This document shows, one piece after another, positions 29,674-37,431 of a stretch of DNA of 45,861 nt. The stretch comes from Rickettsiales bacterium (lineage in GTDB: Bacteria; Pseudomonadota; Alphaproteobacteria; Rickettsiales; UBA1997): assembly GCA_947425005.1 (NCBI GenBank), contig CANDYP010000002.1, positions 1-45,861 of the forward strand, given 5' to 3'. Within the stretch, counting starts at the first letter, position 1. The number at the start of each line of letters is the position of its first letter. The notes under the pieces are model-generated. The model saw only the letters and a list, made by a program, of their open reading frames with translations. It did not search any database and was not told the DNA's origin. Made by a program: the position numbers and the translations under genes.

Positions 29674-30535
29674 AATTCAAAATCACCTCCAGCCGCATTA
29701 CCCCCTGCTGTCAGTTGAGCAACAACCCCTTCCGTCGGTTGAGCGGAGTCGAAACCCCGTGAGTTCGGCTTCATTACCGCAGCCAAACTCACGTAGTTTC
29801 AGCTCCGCTCAACCGACGGCTGGGGTTTTTTTAATTTTATTATTTCTACTCTTCGCCCCACAAAATCTTTTCGCCGCAATGAATCACGGCTCTGATCACC
29901 AGCAAATTTTTCACGCTTTTATTTTGGAGGGCGATGTCGGTCACGATCACGATGGATCAGCCAAGGCATTGAGTTTAAACGGTTGGATAGGCGGTGATCT
30001 AAATCGTCTTTGGATCAAAAACGAAACGAAGTCTTTTGGAAAATACGACACTCAAAATGAAACTCAGCTGCTTTACGGCAGAAATATTTCGCAATTTTGG
30101 GACGCACAAATTGGGGTTCGTCACGACATTAAAACCGACTTTTCTTCTCACAGCGTAGATTACTTAACCCTTGGCCTTGAAGGCTTAGCGCCTTATCTTT
30201 TTGAAACCGAGGCGCAAGTTTTTGTCAGTAATGAAGGAAATTACAGCGCGCATTTAAAGCAAGAATTTGACATTTTTCTGACGCAAAAATTAATCACTCA
30301 ACCTTATTTCGAAGCCGATTTTTTTGCGCAAAATGTACCGAAATTGAAAGTGAGTTCTGGTCTGTCAGAGGTTGAGATTGGCCTGTTGACGCGTTACGAA
30401 ATCACTCGCCGTTTTGCGCCGTATTTCGCCGTGCGCTACAATCGCAAAACTTTCGGCACGGCGGATTTAGCTAAACAATACGGCGATCGAGTTGGCGATT
30501 TTATTGCCGGGGCGGGTTTGCGGTTGAGGTTTTGA
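29663..30535 (+). CDS. copB: Copper-resistance outer membrane protein CopB/PcoB with insertion in the signal region
   Basis: Outer-membrane beta-barrel partner of CopA in copper resistance. The mature part starts near MNHGSDHQ and is His-rich (DVGHDHDG), then runs through the family's LNGWIGGDLNRLWIK, RNISQFWDAQIGVRHD and LGLEGLAPYLFETEAQVF to a C-terminal aromatic residue typical of barrels (LRLRF). The ATG at 29663, preceded by GAGAGGGG, is the probable start; an upstream in-frame ATG at 29636 is inside copA. Residues 21-55 are encoded by a palindromic repeat that splits the start from the hydrophobic core (residues 55-71), leaving a very long n-region. Whether it is still secreted is uncertain. 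Confidence 0.9.
   Translation: MLSKIQNHLQPHYPLLSVEQQPLPSVERSRNPVSSASLPQPNSRSFSSAQPTAGVFLILLFLLFAPQNLFAAMNHGSDHQQIFHAFILEGDVGHDHDGSAKALSLNGWIGGDLNRLWIKNETKSFGKYDTQNETQLLYGRNISQFWDAQIGVRHDIKTDFSSHSVDYLTLGLEGLAPYLFETEAQVFVSNEGNYSAHLKQEFDIFLTQKLITQPYFEADFFAQNVPKLKVSSGLSEVEIGLLTRYEITRRFAPYFAVRYNRKTFGTADLAKQYGDRVGDFIAGAGLRLRF
29724..29827 (+). repeat. Palindromic repeat family E inside copB
   Basis: Arms CCGTCGGTTGAGCGGAGTCG (29732-29751) and its near-complement (29800-29819) extend with AACCCC/GGGGTT outside. The centre holds GTGAGTT and AACTCAC. The element is 104 bases and keeps the copB frame open. Just before it (29712-29729) is a degenerate second copy of the left arm. Confidence 0.85.
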
Positions 30536-30559
30536 AGTGCTTTTTAGATTTACGTTTTT

Positions 30560-30666
30560 AGGTTAAGACGAGAAACCCCCCTACCCCCCTTATCAGGGGG
30601 GCTTTGATCGAGTTCGGTTTAAGCCCCCCTGACAAGGGGGGTAGGGGGGTTTCTCGTCCCAACCTC
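30560..30666. repeat. Palindromic repeat family A, copy between copB and the M16 protease
   Basis: The core 30567-30658 has GACGAGAAACCCCCCTACCC, then CCTTATCAGGGGGGC, and complements to CTCGTC. The centre is GATCGAGTTCGGTTT. Flanks AGGTT/AACCT also pair, with two mismatches inside. It ends 15 bases before the M16 gene. Confidence 0.9.
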
Positions 30667-30680
30667 ATAATCCCCCCCAA

Positions 30681-31940
30681 ATGACAAAAGAAATAATCAC
30701 CCTGCCAAACGGCTTGCGCGTTGCTGTTGATGAAATGAAAGAAGTGGAAACCGTGTCGGTTGGTGTGTTTGTGAACACCGGAAGTCGCAACGAAATTCCG
30801 GAAATTAACGGCATCTCACACTTCCTTGAGCACATGGCGTTCAAGGGCACAGCAAAAAGATCGGCGCGACAAATTGCAGAAGAATTTGAAGGAATTGGTG
30901 GTCGGATTAACGCTTACACCTCGAAAGAAAAAACAGTTTACTACGCCAAAGTATTGAAGAAACACGCCGAGTTCGCGGTCGAATTTCTGGCCGACATTTT
31001 ACAGAACTCAACTTTCGATTCAGTGGAATTGGAAAAAGAACGCGGTGTAATTTTGCAAGAAATCGCAATGACCAACGACACGCCGGACGACATTGTTTTC
31101 GATTATTTTCAAGAAGCGGCTTACCCTACACAAGCCCTTGGGCGTTCGATCTTAGGCCCTGTCAAAAACATTAAAAAATTCGGGCGCGATCATTTTGTCG
31201 ACTACATTGCCAAGCAATACAACTACCAAAACATGTGTGTAGTTGCGGCGGGAAATATTAAAGAAGCAGATTTGGTGAAGTGGACGAAAAAATATTTCAA
31301 CCAACTTGGCGACAATAAAATCAAGCCTGTAGAGGCGGCGAAATATTCTGGTGGTGATTTCAGAAAAGAAAAAAAGCTCGAGCAAATTAATTTAGTGATG
31401 GGCTTCAAAGGCTTGCCTTATTTGCACAAAGACTATTACGCCTCGCAAATTTTGGCGATGGTTTTGGGGGGAGGAATGTCTTCGCGATTGTTTCAAGAAG
31501 TGCGGGAGAATCGCGGATTGGCCTATTCGGTTTACGCTTTCAACTACTCGCATCACGATTCTGGATTGTTTGGAATTTACGCCGGAACGACACCGGAAAA
31601 AACTAACGAATTAATTTCGGCGACTTGCTCCGAAGTTAAAAAAATCTGCGAAAAAATTTCCGACAAAGAATTGCAAAGAGTGAGAACGCAATTTGAAGCG
31701 AGCTTGTTAATGGCGAAAGAAAGCACGAGCACGAGAATGCAAAAACTCGGCGGCGACATTTTTTCGCACGGTCGTTTGATTTCGGATGAAGAGATTTTGA
31801 AAAAAGTTTTGGCGGTGAAAAAGGCGGATGTGACAAGAATTGCGGAAGAAATTTTTAGCGGCTCGAAGCCGACATTCGCGGCGGTGGGGAAGGTGGCTAA
31901 GGTGATGGAGCTTACGAAGGTGCGGAAGTTGTTTAAGTAG
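30681..31940 (+). CDS. M16-family zinc peptidase, mitochondrial processing peptidase-like
   Basis: The 419-residue protein has an intact inverted zinc motif HFLEH (H47, E50, H51) in NGISHFLEHMAFKGTAKR, followed by the conserved GGRINAYTSKEKTVYYAKV and a distal Glu in ELEKERGVILQEI. The second half (GGGMSSRLFQEVRENRGLAYSVYAF) matches the noncatalytic half. This domain order is that of the alphaproteobacterial and rickettsial peptidases related to the mitochondrial processing peptidase beta subunit. No signal peptide is visible, so it should be cytosolic. Substrate is unknown. It follows copB by 145 bases, with a repeat in between, so operon membership is doubtful. Confidence 0.93.
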   Translation: MTKEIITLPNGLRVAVDEMKEVETVSVGVFVNTGSRNEIPEINGISHFLEHMAFKGTAKRSARQIAEEFEGIGGRINAYTSKEKTVYYAKVLKKHAEFAVEFLADILQNSTFDSVELEKERGVILQEIAMTNDTPDDIVFDYFQEAAYPTQALGRSILGPVKNIKKFGRDHFVDYIAKQYNYQNMCVVAAGNIKEADLVKWTKKYFNQLGDNKIKPVEAAKYSGGDFRKEKKLEQINLVMGFKGLPYLHKDYYASQILAMVLGGGMSSRLFQEVRENRGLAYSVYAFNYSHHDSGLFGIYAGTTPEKTNELISATCSEVKKICEKISDKELQRVRTQFEASLLMAKESTSTRMQKLGGDIFSHGRLISDEEILKKVLAVKKADVTRIAEEIFSGSKPTFAAVGKVAKVMELTKVRKLFK

Positions 31941-31954
31941 ATCTCGATCAGGAG

Positions 31955-32134
31955 ACCTCCTTTGAAAAAGGCTTCGAGCGTTAAGAAAACAGCCTAAACG
32001 GCTGTTTTTAGCGAGAAGGCGAGGAGCGCCGGAGGATTTGGCGCAACAAACGCGGTTTGTTTTAGCTTAAACCGAACTCGGTTGTGCCAAATCCTCCGTC
32101 GCTACGCGCCACCTCCTTTTGCAAAGGAGGCTTT
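31955..32134. repeat. Palindromic repeat family B, copy 2 (opposite orientation)
   Basis: Reverse complement of the copy at 21312-21486 in overall order. It includes CCTCCTTTGAAAAAGG, a hairpin at 31986-32008 (stem AAAACAGCC/GGCTGTTTT), GCGCCGGAGGATTTGGCGCA, GCTTAAACCGAACTCGGTT, and CCTCCGTCGCTACGCGCCAC with CCTCCTTTTGCAAAGGAGG. It separates the M16 gene from the convergent outer-membrane gene and could terminate both. Confidence 0.85.
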
Positions 32135-32142
32135 AGATCGAG

Positions 32143-33069
32143 TTAAAAATTGTACCCCAAAATCATTTTGTACAAATTCTGCGGCACTAGCTGATTGCCG
32201 TTTACGTTGCGGTAAATTGGGAATTCTACGTCGGCGTAAAGTTTGAAATCGTTGAAGCTTAGCTCGATTCCCGGAGCGAAGAAAATCTGAGTGTAGCCGC
32301 TGCTTAAATTGTGATCGTAAGTTGCCCAGCCGGAATCTTGAGTTTTCTTTGAACCAGTCACCTGCGCAATCGGAGCTACTTTTTTTAATCCAAAAAATGA
32401 TCCGGCATTGTAATAAATTCCACTAGCGCCGGAAACTTCGTCGCCAGGATGGTAACCGCGGTGGATGATTGCAGGATGTTCCCACGAAGCTTGCGCGAAA
32501 TAATTAAATTTTCCTGCTTCGTCAACTTGCCCCATGTGGTAAGCGCCCAAGATTGTATCTGTGCTGCCGGTGCCGATTTGTGTGGTGCGGCTGAAAGTTT
32601 TGACGCTGCTACTTCCGGTTGGAAGTTTTAGGCCGAAAGTAATTCCGGTCGACATGTCGGAAAAAAATCCTGAGTAAATTCCGTTAACACGAATGTCGCC
32701 GACGTCGCTGTGTCTCGAGTAAGACATGCCGCTGTGGTGAGGAAGAGTTTGTACGTAACGAGTTACGTAAGGAATACGAATCGCCGCGCCCCACTCGCGA
32801 TTGAACATGTATTGCGTGCCGGCGGTAACGGTTTGGGTGTTAATGCGTCTGTCGTGATTGTGCCCATTGGAGTCTTTAGTTTTGCTCCAGTTCTGCGCTT
32901 GGTCCATGTAATCGTACTGCAAAAACGCCGTACCGCCTTGACGATTAGGAATCAGGGCGCTGGTGCCAACATTAAAAACCCCACAGCCACAAGCGCAGGC
33001 GAGGGCATCGCTTGCAAATAAGACGAGCAAAAAAAGCGCAGCGCAAAACTGTTGGTAGAAATTTTTCAT
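32143..33069 (-). CDS. Outer-membrane beta-barrel protein with CACGCG N-terminus
   Basis: The 308-residue protein has a signal peptide (1-24, ending DALA) and the mature start C25-A-C-G-C-G, followed by VFNVGTSALIPNRQGGTAFLQYDYM. Alternating strands of aromatic and polar residues and a C-terminal LGYNF are typical of an outer-membrane barrel. Short CxCxC starts of this kind suggest metal binding, but the family's role is not known to me. His-rich patches (HNHDRR, LPHHSGMSYSRH, HRGYH) support metal contact. It converges with the M16 gene near copA/copB, so a copper or other metal function is an inference from location. It is divergent from dnaB over about 143 bases. Confidence 0.72.
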   Translation of the reverse strand: MKNFYQQFCAALFLLVLFASDALACACGCGVFNVGTSALIPNRQGGTAFLQYDYMDQAQNWSKTKDSNGHNHDRRINTQTVTAGTQYMFNREWGAAIRIPYVTRYVQTLPHHSGMSYSRHSDVGDIRVNGIYSGFFSDMSTGITFGLKLPTGSSSVKTFSRTTQIGTGSTDTILGAYHMGQVDEAGKFNYFAQASWEHPAIIHRGYHPGDEVSGASGIYYNAGSFFGLKKVAPIAQVTGSKKTQDSGWATYDHNLSSGYTQIFFAPGIELSFNDFKLYADVEFPIYRNVNGNQLVPQNLYKMILGYNF

Positions 33070-33212
33070 TAATCTTTGGCTTGTTGAATTATGCCGATCA
33101 ATCAGCGGCAGGGGGGTAAATTTCGGGCAGAAACTAATTGCAGCTCACAAAAGTGACAGATATTTTCTTCGCCCCTACAAAAATTGTCCCTCCCAAAATA
33201 AATTTCAAAAAA

Positions 33213-35693
33213 ATGACAGAAGTAGAAAGCCGCAAGGAATTGTTTAACGTGGAAGCAGAGCAGGCAGTGCTCGGCACAATTATTTTAAACAACGAATATT
33301 TAAATCGTGTTTCAGAATTCTTGCGTGAGGAACATTTTTACGAGCCGGCGCATCAGAGAATTTACGCGCAGATTTTGCACAATGTGGAGAAGGTCAACAT
33401 CATTGCCAATCAAGTTACGCTGAAGCAATTTTTTGAATCCGATCCTGCGATTAAAGCAATCGGCGGCGTGATTTATCTTTCGACGCTTTTGGGTTCAGCC
33501 TCGGCAATCATTGATATTGCTGACTACGGACGCTTGATTCACGACTTGGCTTTGAAGCGTTCGCTCTCAATGGTTGGAGAAGAGATCGTCAATCGCGTTT
33601 ACAAAGTGGAAGAAAAAACTTCGGCGACGGAACAGATCGAACTTGCTGAAGCCACGCTGTTCAAGCTTTCAGAGCATGGCAACGGTCGCAGTGATTTTCG
33701 CAGCATTTCCACTTCACTCAAAGAAACTCTCGACAAAACAATCATTGCCAGACAGCGCGACAGCCACATCAGCGGCGTCTCCACGGGGTTGACCGATCTA
33801 GACAAAATCCTCAGCGGCATGCAGCAATCCGACCTAATCATCCTCGCCGGACGTCCGTCAATGGGGAAGGCTCAGCCGCTTAATGCTAAGATTTTAACTA
33901 CTTCGGGCTGGAAAAAAATGGGGGAGTTAAAAATTGGTGACAAGCTAGCATCCACTGATGGCAAGGCTTCAAAGGTAAAGGGTATTTTTCCGCAAGGCAA
34001 AAAACAAATTTATCGCATTACATTTTCTGACGGTCGTTCAGCCGAATGTTGTGCCGAGCATTTGTGGAAAATTCATTGTCGTCATTTTGAAGAGGCGCGA
34101 ATTCTCTCGACGGAAAAGGTTATTTCAATGTTGGAAAAAAAGCGTTACCAGAATCGTCTCTGGATTGATACAGTGTCGGGTGATTTTGGTGACGACAAAA
34201 AATTACCACTAGATCCGTGGCTGCTTGGCGCCTTGATTGGCGACGGTACGTTATCCGGTGGCGCGGTGCGCTTCTCGACTGCCAGTGAGGAAATGTTAAA
34301 AATTCTGGCGAAAAAAATTGGCAAAGATTTCTTGATCCAACATGCCGGAAAATACGACTACCGGATTATTCAAAGTAAAGGCATTCATCACAAAGGTCTT
34401 GAGGGAGTAAGTAAAAACGGGATCAAAGAATCGCTAAAAAAATTAGGATTGTGGGATATTGTAAGTGAGCAAAAATTTATTCCTGAGCAATATTTTCAAG
34501 CTGATCACAAGTCTCGTCTCGAGCTTTTACAAGGTTTGATTGATACTGACGGTTGGGTTGAAAAATTTGGCGCCTTGCGTTTTTGCACCGTTAGCAAAAA
34601 GCTTGCTGATGATGTGGTGATGCTTGTGCGTTCGCTTGGAGCCGTTGCTTCTCTTTCTTCTAAACAAACTTCTTACACTCACAAAGGTGAAAAAAAGTCG
34701 GGTCAAACTGCTTTTGTGATTAACATTTCTCACGTAAATCAAAAAACTTTTGCTTCCCTGTCGGATAAGGTGAAGCGCATGGAGCAAGGGCGCAAGCGTC
34801 AGAATCGCCTCACCATTACCGAGATTGAAATGACTCGCAAAGCTGAAGCGCAATGCATTTCCGTAACTCATCCGGACCATCTTTATATTACTGATGATTA
34901 CGTGGTAACGCACAACACGGCACTCGCAATCAACGTGGCTGTAAATGCCTGCAAGTTTTTGAATCACAGTGGAGTTGAGGCGAAGGACAAAAAGGCGGTG
35001 GGGTTTTTTTCGCTCGAGATGTCGGCGGATCAGCTGTCAGCGCGTATTCTTTCAATGGAGAGCAGCATTAATGCGACGAAATTTCGCACGGGGCAATTGA
35101 GCGACATTGAGTGGGAAGCAATCGCCACGCGCTCTGCCGAGATTTCAAAATTGCCGTTTTTTATTGACGACACGCCGGCGCTTTCGATTGCGGCGCTTCG
35201 TACGCGTACGCGCAGAATGGTGCGTAAACACAACCTGGCGTTTTTGTTGGTGGATTATTTGCAGCTGATTCGCGGCTCTTCGACTCGCTCGAATGACGGT
35301 CGGGTGCAGGAAATTTCTGAGATCACGCAAGGTTTAAAGGCGATCGCGAAAGAGTTTAATATTCCGGTGATTGCGCTGTCGCAATTGTCGCGCGCGGTGG
35401 AGCAGAGGGACGACAAGAGGCCGCAACTTTCAGATCTGCGTGAGTCGGGTTCGATTGAGCAAGACGCCGATGTGGTGGCCTTCATCTACCGCGAGAGTTA
35501 TTATTTTGAACGCAAAAAACCGCCGGAAACTGATCGTGAGCAGTTTGAACAATGGTCGCAAAAAATGAATGAGCTGCGTCACGTTTCGGAGGTAATCATC
35601 GCCAAGCAGCGTAATGGCCCGATCGGTAAAGTTGATCTTTATTTCGATCCAGAATTCACCCGCTTCGGTAATTTGGATGTGCGGCATTATTAA
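33213..35693 (+). CDS. dnaB: Replicative DNA helicase DnaB, interrupted by an intein
   Basis: Hexameric helicase of the replication fork. The extein has an N-terminal DnaB domain (residues 1-about 170: ELFNVEAEQAVLGTII, GVIYLSTL) and a RecA-like ATPase domain. The reading frame is continuous through a 349-residue intein (220-568), which splits the Walker A loop as GRPSMGK / TALAINVAVN; without it the extein is 477 residues, the usual DnaB length. After the intein, GFFSLEMSADQLSARIL, LLVDYLQLI, ALSQLSRAVEQR and SGSIEQDADVVAFIYRE are diagnostic. The ATG at 33213 (MTEVESRKELFN) is preferred to a TTG 25 codons upstream. Splicing is needed for function because the ATP-binding loop is cut. Confidence 0.96.
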   Translation: MTEVESRKELFNVEAEQAVLGTIILNNEYLNRVSEFLREEHFYEPAHQRIYAQILHNVEKVNIIANQVTLKQFFESDPAIKAIGGVIYLSTLLGSASAIIDIADYGRLIHDLALKRSLSMVGEEIVNRVYKVEEKTSATEQIELAEATLFKLSEHGNGRSDFRSISTSLKETLDKTIIARQRDSHISGVSTGLTDLDKILSGMQQSDLIILAGRPSMGKAQPLNAKILTTSGWKKMGELKIGDKLASTDGKASKVKGIFPQGKKQIYRITFSDGRSAECCAEHLWKIHCRHFEEARILSTEKVISMLEKKRYQNRLWIDTVSGDFGDDKKLPLDPWLLGALIGDGTLSGGAVRFSTASEEMLKILAKKIGKDFLIQHAGKYDYRIIQSKGIHHKGLEGVSKNGIKESLKKLGLWDIVSEQKFIPEQYFQADHKSRLELLQGLIDTDGWVEKFGALRFCTVSKKLADDVVMLVRSLGAVASLSSKQTSYTHKGEKKSGQTAFVINISHVNQKTFASLSDKVKRMEQGRKRQNRLTITEIEMTRKAEAQCISVTHPDHLYITDDYVVTHNTALAINVAVNACKFLNHSGVEAKDKKAVGFFSLEMSADQLSARILSMESSINATKFRTGQLSDIEWEAIATRSAEISKLPFFIDDTPALSIAALRTRTRRMVRKHNLAFLLVDYLQLIRGSSTRSNDGRVQEISEITQGLKAIAKEFNIPVIALSQLSRAVEQRDDKRPQLSDLRESGSIEQDADVVAFIYRESYYFERKKPPETDREQFEQWSQKMNELRHVSEVIIAKQRNGPIGKVDLYFDPEFTRFGNLDVRHY
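33870..34916 (+). other. DnaB intein with LAGLIDADG endonuclease, probable class 3
   Basis: This 349-residue in-frame element starts A-Q-P-L-N-A-K-I and ends V-V-T-H-N before Thr. Block B contains H64 and W66 (AEHLWKI). Block F has C329 in QCISVTHPDHLYI, and T347 precedes H348-N349. W66, C329 and T347 fit the Trp/Cys/Thr triad that defines class 3 inteins, which lack the first-position Cys or Ser. LLGALIGDGT (118-127) and LLQGLIDTDG (219-228) are the two LAGLIDADG motifs, so the homing endonuclease looks complete. The insertion point in the Walker A loop is a known DnaB site. Confidence 0.93.
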
Positions 35694-35782
35694 ATTACCG
35701 TTGACTTTGTGAAGCTGTAAATACAAATATACAGCGATACAGCAAGCTGGCTTTACAGCAAAAATCAAAAACTAGGTAATTT

Positions 35783-36088
35783 GTGAAAAACGTAAAAATG
35801 ACAATTAATGTTCCGGAAGATCTTTACAAAATGATCAAGGTTCAATCAGCGGTTAATGGCTCTACCATTAAGGATTACGTGGTGGGGACTATTTCTAATT
35901 CGATGAAAAGTGGGAGGGATGAATCTAATAAAAAAAGCGTAAAAATTTCTGCAAATTTAAGAAAAAAAATTCCTAACAAAACGACGATCAGAGCTTTGAA
36001 AGAGTACGAACAAGGTAAGTTTACCACTTACAAAAGTTCTGAAGAATTATTCGCAAAATTGGATGAGATAGTAAAAAAGAATAGTTAA
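35783..36088 (+). CDS. Type II antitoxin, ribbon-helix-helix-like
   Basis: The 101-residue protein opens KNVKMTINVPEDLYKMIKVQSA, fitting a ribbon-helix-helix DNA-binding domain, and ends in a charged helical tail (SSEELFAKLDEIVKKNS) of the sort that wraps a toxin. The start is a GTG at 35783; the ATG at 35798 (MTINVPEDL) would remove five residues and part of the first strand. It ends 3 bases before the YafQ-type toxin, the usual antitoxin-toxin order. The pair normally represses its own promoter through the antitoxin. No antitoxin family name can be given with confidence. Confidence 0.8.
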   Translation: MKNVKMTINVPEDLYKMIKVQSAVNGSTIKDYVVGTISNSMKSGRDESNKKSVKISANLRKKIPNKTTIRALKEYEQGKFTTYKSSEELFAKLDEIVKKNS

Positions 36089-36091
36089 AAA

Positions 36092-36364
36092 ATGCTTGAA
36101 ACAATCACCACAAAAACCTTCGACAGAGACTACGCTAAAATAGTCAGACAGGGCAAAAAAATAGAAAAAATTAATCTTGTGATCAGGCTCCTACAAGAAG
36201 GTCTGAAGTTGAATTTAAAATATCGAGATCACAAGCTAACTGGCGTCTACAAAGGATGGAGAGACTGTCACGTTGAACCTGATTGGTTGCTGATTTACAA
36301 AATTTCTAAAAACTTTTTGATACTAGAGCGAACTGGTACTCATTCGGAATTGTTCAAAAAATAA
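36092..36364 (+). CDS. Type II toxin, YafQ/RelE-family mRNA interferase
   Basis: The 90-residue protein fits the RelE/YafQ fold. Its C-terminal half holds the YafQ-type landmarks: DHKLTGVYKGWRDCHVEPDWLLIYKI, then LERTGTHSELF at the end. In E. coli YafQ the residues of the active site include His50, His63, Asp67, Trp68, His87 and Phe91, and their counterparts (DHKL, CHVEPDW, GTHSELF) are present, so it should be able to cut mRNA on the ribosome. It follows its antitoxin by 3 bases and its TAA directly touches the tsaD ATG, so tsaD may be transcribed with the module. Confidence 0.9.
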   Translation: MLETITTKTFDRDYAKIVRQGKKIEKINLVIRLLQEGLKLNLKYRDHKLTGVYKGWRDCHVEPDWLLIYKISKNFLILERTGTHSELFKK

Positions 36365-37423
36365 ATGAAAATCCTCGGCATTGAAACTTCTTGTGATGAA
36401 ACCGCTGTGGCCATTGTGGATGGGCAGAAGAATATTTTGGCGCAGGTTTTGAATTCGCAAATTGAGTTACACAAGCAATTTGGTGGAGTGGTGCCAGAGC
36501 TTGCGGCGCGCGGGCATGTCGAGGTTTTGGACAAGTTGATTTTGGAAGCTTTGGCTCAGGCTAAACTTACTTTGAATGATGTGGATGCTTTTGCGGCAAC
36601 GGCCGGTCCTGGATTAATTGGCGGCGTGATTGTTGGCTTGATGACGGCGAAAACCTTAGCGTCGGTTTACCAAAAACCTTTAATTGCGGTGAATCATTTG
36701 GAAGCGCACGCTTTGACGGCGCGGCTTACGGGCGATGTGGAATTTCCTTATTTGTTACTTTTGCTTTCAGGCGGCCATTGCCAAATTTTGTTGGCGAAGG
36801 GTGTCGGTGATTACGAAAAACTTGGTGAGACAATGGACGATGCTCTCGGTGAAGCTTTCGACAAAGTAGCACAAATGCTTGGCCTGCCTTATCCTGGAGG
36901 TCCGGCAGTTGAAAAAATGGCACAACTCGGAAACGCAAAACGTTTTAAATTTTCGCGCCCGTTAATTGATTCGCTGAATAAAGATCACCTGTGCGACTTC
37001 TCATTTTCTGGCCTTAAAACTGCAGTGCGACGCGAGATTGAAAAACTCACCTGCGAAGATTTTTCTCACTTCACGACGCCACAAAAAATTTCGAAACAAG
37101 ACAAGGTGGATATCTGCGCATCCTTTCAACATGTGGTTTGCGAGATTATTTTGAATCGACTGAATAATGTGATGCGCGTCGCGAATCTTGCTGACGGAAT
37201 AAAAAATTTGGTAATTGCCGGAGGAGTTGCGGCTAATCGTGTGATCTTTGCGAGCCTTCAGAATTGGGCGTTGCAACATGGTTTGGAAGTAGTGACGCCG
37301 CCGATAAATTTGTGTACGGACAATGCTGTGATGGTTGCTTGGGCTGGGGTGGAGAGGTTTAAGTTGGGGATGGTGGATGGTTTAGATTTTAAGCCGAGGG
37401 CGCGCTGGCCCCTTTGCGAGTAG
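36365..37423 (+). CDS. tsaD: tRNA N6-adenosine threonylcarbamoyltransferase TsaD
   Basis: Transfers threonylcarbamoyl to A37 of tRNAs that read ANN codons, in the TsaB-TsaD-TsaE complex. The 352 residues begin MKILGIETSCDETAVAI, with the two metal-binding histidines in NHLEAHALTARL (about 107-118) and the late blocks SGLKTAVRR and AGGVAANRVI. Length and motifs are standard for bacterial TsaD. The ATG follows directly on the toxin stop codon, so translation or transcription may be coupled to the toxin-antitoxin module, which would otherwise be an unusual neighbour. It converges with the LpoA-like gene, whose stop is 8 bases away. Confidence 0.97.
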   Translation: MKILGIETSCDETAVAIVDGQKNILAQVLNSQIELHKQFGGVVPELAARGHVEVLDKLILEALAQAKLTLNDVDAFAATAGPGLIGGVIVGLMTAKTLASVYQKPLIAVNHLEAHALTARLTGDVEFPYLLLLLSGGHCQILLAKGVGDYEKLGETMDDALGEAFDKVAQMLGLPYPGGPAVEKMAQLGNAKRFKFSRPLIDSLNKDHLCDFSFSGLKTAVRREIEKLTCEDFSHFTTPQKISKQDKVDICASFQHVVCEIILNRLNNVMRVANLADGIKNLVIAGGVAANRVIFASLQNWALQHGLEVVTPPINLCTDNAVMVAWAGVERFKLGMVDGLDFKPRARWPLCE

Positions 37424-37431
37424 TCTTGCGA

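Noticed and set aside
33213..35693. dnaB as a broken gene or a fusion with another enzyme
   Set aside because: The frame is continuous and the extra 349 residues have intein splice blocks at both ends and LAGLIDADG motifs inside.
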